A DNA stretch of 64,000 nt from Corynebacterium matruchotii (GTDB lineage: Bacteria; Actinomycetota; Actinomycetes; Mycobacteriales; Mycobacteriaceae), in NCBI RefSeq assembly GCF_011612265.2, contig NZ_CP050134.2, positions 434,001-498,000 of the forward strand. Direction: 5' to 3'. The notes beneath the pieces were generated by a model. That model did no database searches. It was given only the letters and a program-made list of their open reading frames with translations, and was not told the DNA's origin. A program made the translations under genes and the position numbers. Below, piece by piece: positions 1 through 8,675 of this stretch; the stretch's first letter is position 1, and each line of letters opens with the position of its first letter.

Positions 1-293
1 TGCCACTGCTCCTTCGTGATCTCCTCACAGGGGCTAAAAAGCATATTGCCCTGCTCTTCGGGGGCGAACGACCCCGCCCCGAGCGCCTTAGCGAACGTGT
101 CACCCTTCTGAACATTCTGACCATTCCGGCCATTCTGCTCCGTGGGTAAACTCCCGGGGCCAGCCTGGGGTTGCCCCTGAGGCGCACCCGTGCCCGAGCC
201 GCCGAACAGCGATGATGACGTCATTGTGGGAACGGCACACCCGCTAAGCAGTAGTACGCCTACAGTGACGAGGATGGAACGGAATGTACGCAT
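1..293 (-). CDS. Partial secreted lipoprotein, repeat-array family (N-terminus only)
   Basis: The frame starts at ATG 293-291 and is open to the left window edge, so about 97 residues are visible. The N-terminus is a lipoprotein signal peptide: MRTF, a hydrophobic stretch, then the lipobox LLSGC with the acylated cysteine near residue 19. A Gly/Pro/Gln-rich linker follows. The start of the domain shared with the four genes upstream is visible near residues 70-97 (TFAKALGAGSF..., then a CEEITKEQW motif). It is the promoter-distal copy of the array and is separated by 178 bp from the next gene. Function is unknown. The PC-x-E-[IV]-T-x-EQW signature recalls DUF3558-type actinobacterial lipoproteins, but that assignment is an inference. 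Confidence 0.8.
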   Translation of the reverse strand, partial: MRTFRSILVTVGVLLLSGCAVPTMTSSSLFGGSGTGAPQGQPQAGPGSLPTEQNGRNGQNVQKGDTFAKALGAGSFAPEEQGNMLFSPCEEITKEQW

Positions 294-328
294 GAATTCA
301 TCTCCCATTCGAATGGTAGGTTGTTTGC

Positions 329-340
329 TTACAGCCTAAG
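329..340 (-). promoter_or_regulatory. Candidate promoter motif of the partial lipoprotein gene
   Basis: TTACAGCCTAAG resembles the TATAGACTAAG and TATAGACTAAA motifs found at similar distances upstream of the genes starting at 6292 and 3494. Read on the minus strand it would place a -10-like element about 40 bp before the start codon. No clear -35 was found. The evidence is only the similarity between the three leaders. Confidence 0.35.
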
Positions 341-471
341 TGTCGGGTTACCCACGAATCGAATTATTACCCCATGGTTACGCCAAACACGCAGGTAGTT
401 GTTTTATTTATGGGGGCACCCCGTGGGTTTATTGGAACAATTTTGCTTATGGATAATGGTTGGTGGGTCGG

Positions 472-1806
472 TTATTTATGAAGCACGTTTTCCAACCCCT
501 CCGCTTTAAGATCGCTGATCGCCATGAGCTGGTCCGCGGCCCGCTGGCAGGCCTGCTCCTTCGTGGGCTTCGCCGCTTTCTCTCCCAACCGCAAGGTCAG
601 ATTGAGCCGACCCCGGTTCGTCACCACACCAGCGGTGCATTCGTCCTCCGCAAGATCGGAATTCTTGTCGTAGAAATAGACATAATCCGGCTTATTTGCC
701 TTGATATTCACAATATTTTTACCAATGTCCGGGGTGAGGAAATCAAGGTAATCCACGGCAATTTTCACAGCCTCGCCCGCATGCTCTCCCTCATCGGTGC
801 TCGCCAGGAAACATTCGTATGCGTCCCCCTGGTCAGGACCAAGCTTGAGAGTCGGCTGCTCACCGCTCTTCACCTTGAGCTTTAACGATTCCCACTGCTT
901 CTTCGTGATTTCCTTGCACGGGTTGAACGTTTTGTGAACCGCCTCATCATCGTCGAACTTGCCCACCCCAAGCTTTTGCCGGAACGTTTCGCCTGCCGAC
1001 GCCGAATCGGCGGGCTTTGTGGGTTTCGCGCCAGATACGCTTGGCGACGCCGCCGAGGTCGTCGGCGCTGGGGATGCTTGGACGGCCTGGGACGTGGGAG
1101 GCGCCGATGCTGCTGTGGGCGGTAACACTGGTAGGTTAAAAATCCCCTCCAAAACATCCACCGCTTTCTGGCAGGTTTTCTCCGCAGAAGGCGGAGCCAC
1201 CTTGTTGGAAAACTCGCCATACGACACCGCGACCCGGCCCTGATTCGTCACGGTGCCTGCCGAACAAATATCCCGGTAAGGCTTGTTTGAAGAATACAAG
1301 TACACGTAGCTTGGCTTGTTGATCTTCACATTATTCAGGCGCTCACCTTTCTCCAGCTCCTCGCTGAGCGGATTAAAATTCCCCGTAATGATCGTGGACT
1401 GGGCCGGTTCCGTCTGCTCCGGGATCACCTTGAGCGAACATATTGTGGACGATTCGGTGGTGCCGTCGTCTACCCGATTCACCTGCAACCCCAACGATTT
1501 CCACTGCTCCTCAGTCACCTCACGGCACGGGTTAAATGCGGGTTGGCTGTGCTGCTCGGGGCTAAATTTCCCAATCTCCAGTGCCTCACCAACCGTGCGG
1601 CTAGCAAAGGAATCCTGCTTCCCCGCATCGGTGGTTTTGGCATCGGTGCCGGAATCGCCGCTGTCTGAACCCTGCGATTGCGCCGTACCGGACGGTTGCG
1701 GATCACCGGAAGCCGATTGCGGCAGCACCGACGTTGGCAAAGCGCAGCTGCTGAGCAGCACAATGCTGGCGGTGGCAAGAATAATACGGGCATGCCTCAA
1801 CATCAT
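472..1806 (-). CDS. Two-domain secreted lipoprotein, array member
   Basis: This 444-residue protein has a signal peptide ending in the lipobox LLSSC, with the acylated Cys near residue 21, so it should be anchored to the outer face of the membrane. After a Ser/Gly/Asp-rich linker comes a domain of about 150 residues (FNPC.EVTEEQW...CSLK...CSAG.VTNQGR...CQKA). A Pro/Ala/Ser-rich linker leads to a second copy (FNPC.EITKKQW...CFLA...CTAGVVTNRGR...CQRA). Each copy has four cysteines at matching places, suggesting two disulfides. The ATG lies 2 bp after the stop of the upstream gene, and its GGAG ribosome site overlaps that stop, so the two are co-translated. It is most like the 3647-4984 protein. 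The function is not recognised; a DUF3558-like fold is an inference. Confidence 0.85.
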   Translation of the reverse strand: MMLRHARIILATASIVLLSSCALPTSVLPQSASGDPQPSGTAQSQGSDSGDSGTDAKTTDAGKQDSFASRTVGEALEIGKFSPEQHSQPAFNPCREVTEEQWKSLGLQVNRVDDGTTESSTICSLKVIPEQTEPAQSTIITGNFNPLSEELEKGERLNNVKINKPSYVYLYSSNKPYRDICSAGTVTNQGRVAVSYGEFSNKVAPPSAEKTCQKAVDVLEGIFNLPVLPPTAASAPPTSQAVQASPAPTTSAASPSVSGAKPTKPADSASAGETFRQKLGVGKFDDDEAVHKTFNPCKEITKKQWESLKLKVKSGEQPTLKLGPDQGDAYECFLASTDEGEHAGEAVKIAVDYLDFLTPDIGKNIVNIKANKPDYVYFYDKNSDLAEDECTAGVVTNRGRLNLTLRLGEKAAKPTKEQACQRAADQLMAISDLKAEGLENVLHK

Positions 1807-1808
1807 GA

Positions 1809-3494
1809 TTACGCTCCGCTCGTACTCGGGGCGGACTCGGGCGTGGATTCCGGCGCCTTCGGGGCTTCGGAAGTCTCGGGAGCATTCGAACCCGCCGGTG
1901 CATCACTGGGTGACTGCGCCTTCGGGGCGGATTCCGGTGCGGCCTTTTCCGTCGACGGTTTGGCAGTCTTCTCCGCCGGGGGCTCATACTTGAGAGCCAA
2001 AATGGCCTGCATCTTATCCACCACCCGCTGGCATGCCTCTTCCTTCGAGATCGACTCCGTGGCTATCTTATTTCCATAGTTGAGGGTGAACCGGCCGCGG
2101 GAAGTAACCACGCCCACCGAACACTGCTTTTCCTTAGCGTTCGGTGAATCTATGAGATAAAAATTCTCGGGTTTATTGACTTTAATATGATCCAACGGGG
2201 TCATGTGCTTCATTTGCCCCTCCAAGGGATTAAACGTGGATTCCGCCACCAGCATTTCCTGGAACTCCTTGTCGCTGTCCCCGGTGCGGTAAAAACATGA
2301 ATAGTAAGGGGGAACATCCTTAGCGACATTAAGTTTGGGGTCATCAAATGGCACAAGTCCGAGGCTCTTCCACTGCTCCGCGGTGATCTCCTCGCACGCA
2401 TTAAAGATTCCCAAACTACCCCGAAGCTTGTCCTGCGGCTTATACTCGCCAACACCAAGTACCTTCGCAAACGTGGGCACCTGCGAGTCTTCCGGCTTCT
2501 CCGAACCAGTGGGATCTGTCGGCTGCGACGGTTGCGATGTTTGCGGTGGTTGTGGTGATTGGGCGGGATCCGTTGGGTGCGCCGGGGTGGCAGGGGTTTC
2601 TGGCTTTTCCGGGTTCGCGGGGGACTGCTGCGGCGCCGGGGCATGAGAGGAAAAACCTGGTGCCGGCTGGAATTTCAGCTCCGGCCCCGCCGCCACCGCG
2701 TGGGCTGCTGGCTTTACCGGGGTTGTTGGGGCTTCAGACCCCGGTGCGGGTGTGGGTTCCGGTGCCGGATTTGCTGCCAGAGCAGCGGTTATGGGCATGT
2801 CTAAGATTGTTTGCAATGAATCAACCGCGGTCTGGCACACCTTTTCCTTGCCGGTGGTGGAGGAATCCATGAATGGGCTTTGATAATCAAATGTGATCCG
2901 GCCCCGCTTAGTCATGACCCCCGCACTGCACTTTTGAACCTTATCTGAATTAGTGGTGGAAGATTCGGCGTCGTGAATATAGTATCCTATCGGCCGTTTC
3001 ACATTGAGCTTATTTAAATCCTCCCGGGCCTCCCGCACCCCCTCAAGCTGGGTCACCTCATCATAGCTTTTATAATTCACCGAAAGATGCCCCGAACCCA
3101 GCTGTTTCCCGGGTATTCCTTTGAGGAAGCAGTAAAACGATGAACCGGCAATGTCTTTTAACTTATTGACATTCATATTTTCCAGATCATCTTGATTACT
3201 TGAGGCGGAATCTACTTTCCACCCAATCTCCCGTAATTGCGGTAGGCCTATGTCGCCGCCGCACGGCCGGAAAAGACCATACGCTGTCGAATCGGGAGCA
3301 TACATGCCAGCATTGAGCATTTCCCCAATAGTCACATCTTTTGGTGGATGAGCCTCCGACTCCTGCTGTGCGGTGGTGCTTTCCGCCGGAGCTGCCGGAT
3401 CGGCGGGGGGATTATCATCAGAGTTGTTGGTGAGGGAACACGCAGTGAGCGTCGCAACCCCACAGGCGATAATTATTGTGCGAATAGGTCGCAT
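1809..3494 (-). CDS. Large two-domain secreted lipoprotein, array member
   Basis: At 561 residues this is the longest member of the array. The signal peptide ends in TLTAC, a usable lipobox. The first domain (LFRPC.GDIGLPQL..., CFLK, CSAGVMTKRGR, CQTA) and second domain (FNACEEITAEQW, CFYR, CSVGVVTSRGR, CQRV) are joined by a Pro/Ala-rich linker of about 110 residues. A second Ala/Pro/Ser/Glu-rich tail of about 60 residues ends the protein. Such low-complexity linkers suit a protein that spans cell-wall material. Its closest relative in the window is the 4991-6292 protein, from the same first position of a two-gene unit. The leader upstream shares a motif and an inverted repeat with that gene. 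Function unknown. Confidence 0.85.
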   Translation of the reverse strand: MRPIRTIIIACGVATLTACSLTNNSDDNPPADPAAPAESTTAQQESEAHPPKDVTIGEMLNAGMYAPDSTAYGLFRPCGGDIGLPQLREIGWKVDSASSNQDDLENMNVNKLKDIAGSSFYCFLKGIPGKQLGSGHLSVNYKSYDEVTQLEGVREAREDLNKLNVKRPIGYYIHDAESSTTNSDKVQKCSAGVMTKRGRITFDYQSPFMDSSTTGKEKVCQTAVDSLQTILDMPITAALAANPAPEPTPAPGSEAPTTPVKPAAHAVAAGPELKFQPAPGFSSHAPAPQQSPANPEKPETPATPAHPTDPAQSPQPPQTSQPSQPTDPTGSEKPEDSQVPTFAKVLGVGEYKPQDKLRGSLGIFNACEEITAEQWKSLGLVPFDDPKLNVAKDVPPYYSCFYRTGDSDKEFQEMLVAESTFNPLEGQMKHMTPLDHIKVNKPENFYLIDSPNAKEKQCSVGVVTSRGRFTLNYGNKIATESISKEEACQRVVDKMQAILALKYEPPAEKTAKPSTEKAAPESAPKAQSPSDAPAGSNAPETSEAPKAPESTPESAPSTSGA

Positions 3495-3535
3495 AAAACA
3501 TCAAACTCCCAGTTCGTTTGCGATAAATCGTTAGC

Positions 3536-3546
3536 TATAGACTAAA
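3536..3546 (-). promoter_or_regulatory. Candidate promoter motif shared by array units
   Basis: TATAGACTAAA on the plus strand reads as a TATAG-containing -10-like element on the minus strand, about 42 bp upstream of the ATG at 3494. The same motif occurs at 6333-6343 before the gene starting at 6292. Conservation between two duplicated leaders is the only evidence. Confidence 0.4.
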
Positions 3547-3585
3547 GTCCGCCACCTATCCAAATGTTCCTCAGACGTGTTCCGC

Positions 3586-3637
3586 TACCCCCACGCATGT
3601 ATCAAATATGCAGGTGATGATCGTATGTGTGGGGGTA
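3586..3637. repeat. Inverted repeat between array units
   Basis: The arms at 3586-3598 (TACCCCCACGCAT) and 3625-3637 pair over 13 bp with one mismatch around a 26-nt loop. It sits just after the stop of the 3647-4984 gene and before the promoter motif of the next unit. It could be a terminator of the upstream unit or an operator; there is no T-run. A related, shorter pair of arms occurs at 6383-6391 and 6414-6422. Confidence 0.55.
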
Positions 3638-3646
3638 ATGGGTGAC

Positions 3647-4984
3647 TTATTCCATGTGTAGTGGATTCTCCAAAGCCTCGGCCTTTAGATTGCTGATCTC
3701 CAACAACCGATCCACGGCCCGTTGGCAAGCCTGTTCTTTCGTCGGCTTGGACCCCGCCGAGCCCTGCAAGTTTGCAGTCACTGCCATCCGACCGCGATTC
3801 GTCTCTGCGCCAGCTGAGCATATGTTTTCCGCGGTATTACTTTTTTCCTCAAACAGGTAAATATAATCAGGCTTATTTACCTTGACGTTCACCACCAGCT
3901 TGTCGAAGCTCATTTGTAATGCGTAGGTCGTATAGTCAGCACTGACCCGGAATTGTTCGGTAGGCTCTTCACCCCCAGGATTATTCCGCACCTGACAAGT
4001 CTTCCGTGATTGGTCTTCTGGCAAGCCATTTATTGGAGATGATTTTATTTCCTTTTCGACCTTGAGGTCGAGGCTCAGCCACTGTTCCCGCGTGATTTCG
4101 GTGCATGCGTTGAAAGTTTTGCGGGGCAGATCGGTGATCCGAAACTTCCCCACGCCCAGTTTCTCCCCAAGGGTCTGGCCTGTTGGGACATTATTGCTTG
4201 TCGACGCCGGAGGCTCCGGAGCTGTCGATGTCGCCGGCGGTGGCGTTGGCTGCGGGGTTGCAGGCTCTGCTGAGGGATCCGTTGGTGTGGTGGGTGGGGC
4301 CGATGCTACCTGAGCCTGAGCCGGGAGCTGAAACATTTTCTGCATAATATCTAGTGCTTGTTGGCATATCGGCTCGATGGATGAGGTTTTGTCGTCCCTA
4401 TATTCGTAAACTTGCACGGCAACCCGTCCCTGATTCGTTACGGTTGCTGCCGTGCACTTATTTTTTTCATCTTTAGGCTCAGTATAAAAGTACACATAAT
4501 CCGGCCTCTTCACATTGACATCATCCTGGCGCTTAGCATCTTTTAGTGCTTCCTTGATGCCACGAGAATCCGCCGTAATGGAGATGCCTTTGACGTCATT
4601 CCCGGTTCCCTTTACCTGGCATAGCGTTGGAGTCATGAATACCGGTGAATCTGTCTGAGGATCGTACGGTTTTGCCTCCAGCCCCAATGATGCCCACTGC
4701 TCTTTTGTGAAGTCCCGACACGGATTAAAATACTCCTGGCCATTTTGCTCTGGAAGATACTTCCCGATCTCTAATACTTCACCAATGGTGTGGTTAGCAA
4801 TGCTTTTAGCACCGGCAGACTGGGTATTCTCGGCTGCGGGGGCAGAGGATTGGGAAGCCTCGGCTTGCTCCGCCACTGACGACGTCGGCAGCGAGGTGGG
4901 GAGGACGCAGCCACTAAGCGCTAAGATACTGGTGGCACTGGCTGCGGCCAGAAAAACTCGCGGAAATTTGAACAACATAATCAT
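3647..4984 (-). CDS. Two-domain secreted lipoprotein, array member
   Basis: This 445-residue protein begins with a signal peptide ending in the lipobox ALSGC. It contains two copies of the array domain (FNPCRDFTKEQW...; FNACTEITREQW...), each with four cysteines, separated by a Pro/Thr-rich linker. The ATG lies 6 bp after the stop of the upstream gene with a TGGAGC ribosome site between them, so the pair 6292-3647 forms one transcription unit. Length, linker position and C-terminal sequence (ISNLKAEALENPLH) match the 472-1806 protein (ISDLKAEGLENVLH). This supports duplication of a whole gene pair. Function unknown. Confidence 0.85.
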   Translation of the reverse strand: MIMLFKFPRVFLAAASATSILALSGCVLPTSLPTSSVAEQAEASQSSAPAAENTQSAGAKSIANHTIGEVLEIGKYLPEQNGQEYFNPCRDFTKEQWASLGLEAKPYDPQTDSPVFMTPTLCQVKGTGNDVKGISITADSRGIKEALKDAKRQDDVNVKRPDYVYFYTEPKDEKNKCTAATVTNQGRVAVQVYEYRDDKTSSIEPICQQALDIMQKMFQLPAQAQVASAPPTTPTDPSAEPATPQPTPPPATSTAPEPPASTSNNVPTGQTLGEKLGVGKFRITDLPRKTFNACTEITREQWLSLDLKVEKEIKSSPINGLPEDQSRKTCQVRNNPGGEEPTEQFRVSADYTTYALQMSFDKLVVNVKVNKPDYIYLFEEKSNTAENICSAGAETNRGRMAVTANLQGSAGSKPTKEQACQRAVDRLLEISNLKAEALENPLHME

Positions 4985-4990
4985 GCTCCA

Positions 4991-6292
4991 TTACGAGGTA
5001 GGTTTTGGCGTTACTACTGGTGGCTCATACTTCAACCCAAACATAGCTTGCAGCCGATCGACGGCCCGCTGGCAGGCCTGTTCCTTGGTGATGCGCGGTT
5101 GCGGATCACCATCACCCTGCACGTAGGTTGCCGTGACTCGGCCCAAGGAGGTAACAACATTAACGCTGCATCGCCACTCCCGGGGTTTGGTGGAATCTGT
5201 AAGGGTATAGGTGTCCGGCTTATTTACGACGACCTTATCGAGGGGGATTCGTTCTTTTAACTGTTCATCAAGGGTTTTATACGTTACTTCTATGAGAAGC
5301 CCTTCCAGCGGTTTATCGTCGTGGTCCCAGAGAATACAGCGGGGAAAATATTCATCAGTAACAGTGCTGTCGGGCTTCGCTACCTGCCAGCCTAAACTCC
5401 GCCACTGTTCGGCAGAAATCTGCGTGCATGCGTTAAAGATCGGGGGAACCTGATCCTGCGGCCGATAGTCACCGACACCAAGCACCTGTGTGAATGTTGG
5501 CGATGGTGGTGCCGGTGCCGGTGCTGGTGGAGAGGCTGGGGCGGGACTCGGTTGCGGTGGGGGAGCGGCAGCTGGTGCTGCAGCTTCCGGACTTGGTGCC
5601 GGTGCGGGGGCAAACACTGGTGTGTCCAGGATTCGCTGCAACGAATCCACCGCGGTCTGGCACACCTTTGTCTTCCCCGTGCGGCTCTGGTCGATAAACG
5701 GACTTGTGTATCGGAATGCGATGCGACCCCGCTTCGTTAGCACCCCCGCCATACAGGTGCCTGGAAGAGCTGAATTCTCGGCTGCGTAAACATAAAAACC
5801 CTTGGGCTTTTTCACCTCCAGGGTGCTGAAATCCTCCCGATCACCCCGAGCATTATCAGTGCCAGTTTCCTTGTCGTACCCCTCAAAATTTACGCTGAAG
5901 GATGCGAAACCCAGATTCTTCCCAGGAATCGCCTTGATATTGCACAATGAACCATACCTCGAAGGCTTGTCGTCATGCGAAACTCTCTCCCGATCTTCAA
6001 CATTCCACCCGAGCTCCTGCCATTGCTCCGCGCTGATTTCTGCGCATGGTCGGAATGTGCCAAACGCATTTGACTCCGGGTGGTACAACCCGGCGTTCAG
6101 GAATTCCCCAACTGTGACATCCTTCTGCGGGTGCTGTTCCTCTGCTACCTCCTGCGGCACAGCGGACTTTGAAGTAGTAACCGGGTCTGGAAGTGGGGTG
6201 GGAGTAGGGCTATGAAGTGGCGGAACAACTATGGCGCAGGCCGTGAGAGGCAACAAAGCGCACAAGGCAACTGTCGCACGAAATAATCGCAT
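4991..6292 (-). CDS. Two-domain secreted lipoprotein, first gene of array unit
   Basis: This 433-residue protein has a signal peptide ending in PLTAC, consistent with lipidation. Domain one carries FRPCAEISAEQW and domain two FNACTQISAEQW, each followed by the spaced cysteines typical of the array. The linker between them is an Ala/Pro repeat. The protein is a shorter relative of the 1809-3494 product and occupies the equivalent first position in its two-gene unit. A shared leader with a TATAGACTAAG motif and an inverted repeat precedes it. Function is unknown; a role at the cell envelope is inferred from the lipobox and linkers. Confidence 0.85.
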   Translation of the reverse strand: MRLFRATVALCALLPLTACAIVVPPLHSPTPTPLPDPVTTSKSAVPQEVAEEQHPQKDVTVGEFLNAGLYHPESNAFGTFRPCAEISAEQWQELGWNVEDRERVSHDDKPSRYGSLCNIKAIPGKNLGFASFSVNFEGYDKETGTDNARGDREDFSTLEVKKPKGFYVYAAENSALPGTCMAGVLTKRGRIAFRYTSPFIDQSRTGKTKVCQTAVDSLQRILDTPVFAPAPAPSPEAAAPAAAPPPQPSPAPASPPAPAPAPPSPTFTQVLGVGDYRPQDQVPPIFNACTQISAEQWRSLGWQVAKPDSTVTDEYFPRCILWDHDDKPLEGLLIEVTYKTLDEQLKERIPLDKVVVNKPDTYTLTDSTKPREWRCSVNVVTSLGRVTATYVQGDGDPQPRITKEQACQRAVDRLQAMFGLKYEPPVVTPKPTS

Positions 6293-6332
6293 GATTATTA
6301 AACTCTTACTCTATTTGTGGTGAATTATTAAC

Positions 6333-6343
6333 TATAGACTAAG
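6333..6343 (-). promoter_or_regulatory. Candidate promoter motif shared by array units
   Basis: TATAGACTAAG lies about 41 bp upstream of the ATG at 6292, the same distance and context as the copy at 3536-3546. On the minus strand it supplies a TATAGT-like -10. Support is the conservation between duplicated leaders only. Confidence 0.4.
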
Positions 6344-6382
6344 GCCTCACAGTTGCGTTTATGTTCCGCATCAATCATTCGC

Positions 6383-6422
6383 TACCCCCATATGGGCGAA
6401 ATATTCCCACCACATTGGGGTA
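6383..6422. repeat. Inverted repeat in the array leader / GH13 upstream region
   Basis: The arms TACCCCCAT (6383-6391) and ATTGGGGTA (6414-6422) pair with one mismatch. The element lies between the divergent lipoprotein operon and the GH13 gene and resembles the inverted repeat at 3586-3637. It could be a shared regulator-binding site. Confidence 0.45.
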
Positions 6423-6462
6423 GTTTGGGGATGAGACCTCTCAATTCATAAGGAGCTGATTC

Positions 6463-7641
6463 GTGAACTGGGTCGAACACGCAATATGGTGGCACGTCTA
6501 TCCCCTCGGATTCGTCGGCGCGCCCATCCGAGAACCAGAACAAGGCATCCACCACCGGTTACCGCGACTAACAAACTGGTTAGACTACGCCGTTGAACTA
6601 GGCACATCAGGACTGCTTCTGAATCCCATTTTTGCCTCCGACAGCCACGGCTACGACATCAACAACTATTTTGAAATCGACCCCCGCCTCGGCGACCAAG
6701 CCGACCTCGACGTATTTCTCGCCGAATGCAAAAACCGGGGTCTCCGCGTGCTTTTCGACGGAGTGTTCAGCCATGCCAGCAAACACTTCGATCACCCCGA
6801 ACTCTTCGACCTACAACCAGACGGCACCCCCAACGTTTTCGAAGGACACGAAAACCTCCTCCGGCTGAACCACAGCAACCCCGCAACCGTCGACTTTGTA
6901 GTCAAAGTCATGACCCATTGGCTCGGTCGCGGCATCGATGGCTGGCGACTCGACGCCGCCTACTCCATCGCTACCGACTTCTGGGCACAGGTCATCCCCC
7001 GGGTCAAAGAGCAATACCCCGACGCCTGGATCATGGGCGAAGTCATCCACGGCGACTACAACGGATTCGTCGAACAATCGAAAGTAGATTCGATCACTGA
7101 ATACGAACTATGGAAGTCCATCTGGTCTAGTATCAGCAACAAAAACTTCTTTGAACTCGACTGGACCCTACAACGACACAACGACTTCCTCCACCACTTC
7201 ACCCCCACCACCTTCATCGGCAACCACGACGTCACCCGCATCGCTAGCTACGTCGGAACCGACGGCGCCGCCCTAGCACTCGCCATCCTCATGACCGTCG
7301 GCGGCATCCCCACCATCTACTACGGTGACGAACTCGGCTACCTCGGGGTCAAAGAAGAACGCCCCGGCGGTGACGACGCAGTCCGGCCCGAATTCCCCGA
7401 ACACCCAGGCGAACGCAACCACATGTACCGAACCCACCAAGACCTCATCGGACTCCGGCGCCGCAACCCCTGGCTCGTCCACGCCACCACCGAAACCCTC
7501 ACCCTGGAAAACCCCCACATCGCCTACCGCAGCAGCGCTGACGGTCACCACATCGACGTGAACATCAACCTCGACGCCACCCCACCCCAAGCACACATCA
7601 CAGACGAAACCGGCGCCACCCTATGGTCGTCGACAAGCTAA
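6463..7641 (+). CDS. GH13 alpha-amylase-family glycosidase
   Basis: This 392-residue protein is a cytoplasmic glycoside hydrolase of family 13; no signal peptide is visible. The four conserved regions are clear: region I DGVFSH (99-104), region II GWRLD with the nucleophile Asp164, region III MGEV with the acid/base Glu193, and region IV FIGNHD with Asp256. It is shorter than typical maltases or neopullulanases, with little C-terminal beta domain. It likely cleaves alpha-glucosidic bonds in small maltodextrins or a related sugar; the substrate cannot be read from the sequence. The GTG start at 6463 is preceded by AAGGAGCTGATTC. The next gene starts 10 bp downstream and is probably co-transcribed. 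Confidence 0.9.
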   Translation: MNWVEHAIWWHVYPLGFVGAPIREPEQGIHHRLPRLTNWLDYAVELGTSGLLLNPIFASDSHGYDINNYFEIDPRLGDQADLDVFLAECKNRGLRVLFDGVFSHASKHFDHPELFDLQPDGTPNVFEGHENLLRLNHSNPATVDFVVKVMTHWLGRGIDGWRLDAAYSIATDFWAQVIPRVKEQYPDAWIMGEVIHGDYNGFVEQSKVDSITEYELWKSIWSSISNKNFFELDWTLQRHNDFLHHFTPTTFIGNHDVTRIASYVGTDGAALALAILMTVGGIPTIYYGDELGYLGVKEERPGGDDAVRPEFPEHPGERNHMYRTHQDLIGLRRRNPWLVHATTETLTLENPHIAYRSSADGHHIDVNINLDATPPQAHITDETGATLWSSTS

Positions 7642-7651
7642 AGGAGCAATA

Positions 7652-7930
7652 ATGACGAAAGTTACCCACGACACCACCGCGGAACGCTACCTCATCACCG
7701 TCGACGGCCGCGACGCCGGATACGCCGACTACATCCAAGGCGACGGCGTACGCGACTTCCACCACACCGTCATCGACCCCGAATTCCGCGGCCAAGGACT
7801 CTCAAAACCACTCATCCAGGCCGCACTCGACGACACCCGCGCCGCCGGCGACAAAGTACGCCCACTATGCAGCGCAGTCGCCGGATTCATCGAGAAACAC
7901 CCCGAATACCGGGACCTCGTTCAACCCTAA
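7652..7930 (+). CDS. Small GNAT-like N-acetyltransferase (COG2388 type)
   Basis: This 92-residue protein matches the short GNAT-fold family that acts as stand-alone mini acetyltransferases. The acetyl-CoA binding segment is visible as [12 protein letters not shown], followed by the family's C-terminal pattern ([16 protein letters not shown]). Substrate unknown. AAAGGAGC lies just upstream of the ATG, 10 bp after the glycosidase stop, so the two form an operon. Its last four bases overlap the 3' end of cysE on the opposite strand, a tail-to-tail arrangement with no room for an intergenic terminator. Confidence 0.85.
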   Translation: MTKVTHDTTAERYLITVDGRDAGYADYIQGDGVRDFHHTVIDPEFRGQGLSKPLIQAALDDTRAAGDKVRPLCSAVAGFIEKHPEYRDLVQP

Positions 7931-8493
7931 ATGTAATAATCCGGGTCCACCAGCTTGATCCGCTCCTCAGGCTGGCGGGGCCGAGTCTTCGCCGGAATCC
8001 CAATCGCAATATGATGCGCCGGCACATCCTTAGTCACCACCGCATTCGCCCCGATCGCCGAACCAGTACCCACGGTAATCGGGCCCAACACCTTAGCACC
8101 CGCACCAATTGTGACATTATCCTCAATGGTCGGGTGTCGCTTCGTTTGAGTGAGCACCTGACCACCCAACGTCACCCCGTGATACAACATCACACCATCA
8201 CCAATCTCGGTGGTCTCCCCAATGACAATCCCCATGCCATGGTCAATAAAAAACCGACGACCAATCTTCGCACCCGGGTGAATCTCAATACCAGTCAAAA
8301 ACCGCATGAACTGCGACAACACTCGGGCTAGACCCCGGAACTCCCGCACCCATAACCAGTGAGCCACCCGATGCGCCCAAATGGCATGCAAACCGGAATA
8401 AACAATCGCGTTCTCTACATCCCCCCGGGCGGCCGGGTCATGATCCCGGGCATTGGCTAAATCTTCTTTAATGCTTGAAATAATCTTGAACAT
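7927..8493 (-). CDS. cysE: Serine O-acetyltransferase
   Basis: The 188-residue protein makes O-acetylserine from serine and acetyl-CoA, the first step of cysteine synthesis. The N-terminal helical region ([14 protein letters not shown]) is followed by a left-handed beta-helix of hexapeptide repeats, including [15 protein letters not shown] and [19 protein letters not shown]. The length is that of the short Gram-positive form. It lies 182 bp downstream of cysK on the same strand but behind the cysK terminator, so it may use its own promoter as well. cysE and cysK are neighbours in C. glutamicum too. Confidence 0.95.
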   Translation of the reverse strand: MFKIISSIKEDLANARDHDPAARGDVENAIVYSGLHAIWAHRVAHWLWVREFRGLARVLSQFMRFLTGIEIHPGAKIGRRFFIDHGMGIVIGETTEIGDGVMLYHGVTLGGQVLTQTKRHPTIEDNVTIGAGAKVLGPITVGTGSAIGANAVVTKDVPAHHIAIGIPAKTRPRQPEERIKLVDPDYYI

Positions 8494-8615
8494 GCTCTTT
8501 CACGAATGATTGGTTGTAGGACAATTTCTGGAGTTACCAACACACAACAACAGTGCGCGCCGGGATATTCCTGTCGGGAGACACCGACGCGAAACCTACC
8601 GCATAGCCGGCATAG

Positions 8616-8651
8616 AAAAACTCCCCTCGCTGGCAATGTTGGCGAGAGGAG
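8616..8651 (-). terminator. Rho-independent terminator after cysK
   Basis: On the minus strand the arms 8651-8642 and 8630-8621 form a 10-bp G/C-rich stem with one imperfect pair, and five T follow (AAAAA at 8616-8620 on the plus strand). It lies 25 bp beyond the cysK stop codon. Confidence 0.85.
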
Positions 8652-8675
8652 CTAGGTACGTTGCGTGACGCGATA

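Noticed and set aside
6607..7596. Several open frames opposite the GH13 gene
   Set aside because: They are Val/Gly-rich or Asp-rich mirror frames of a strongly coding GC-rich gene.
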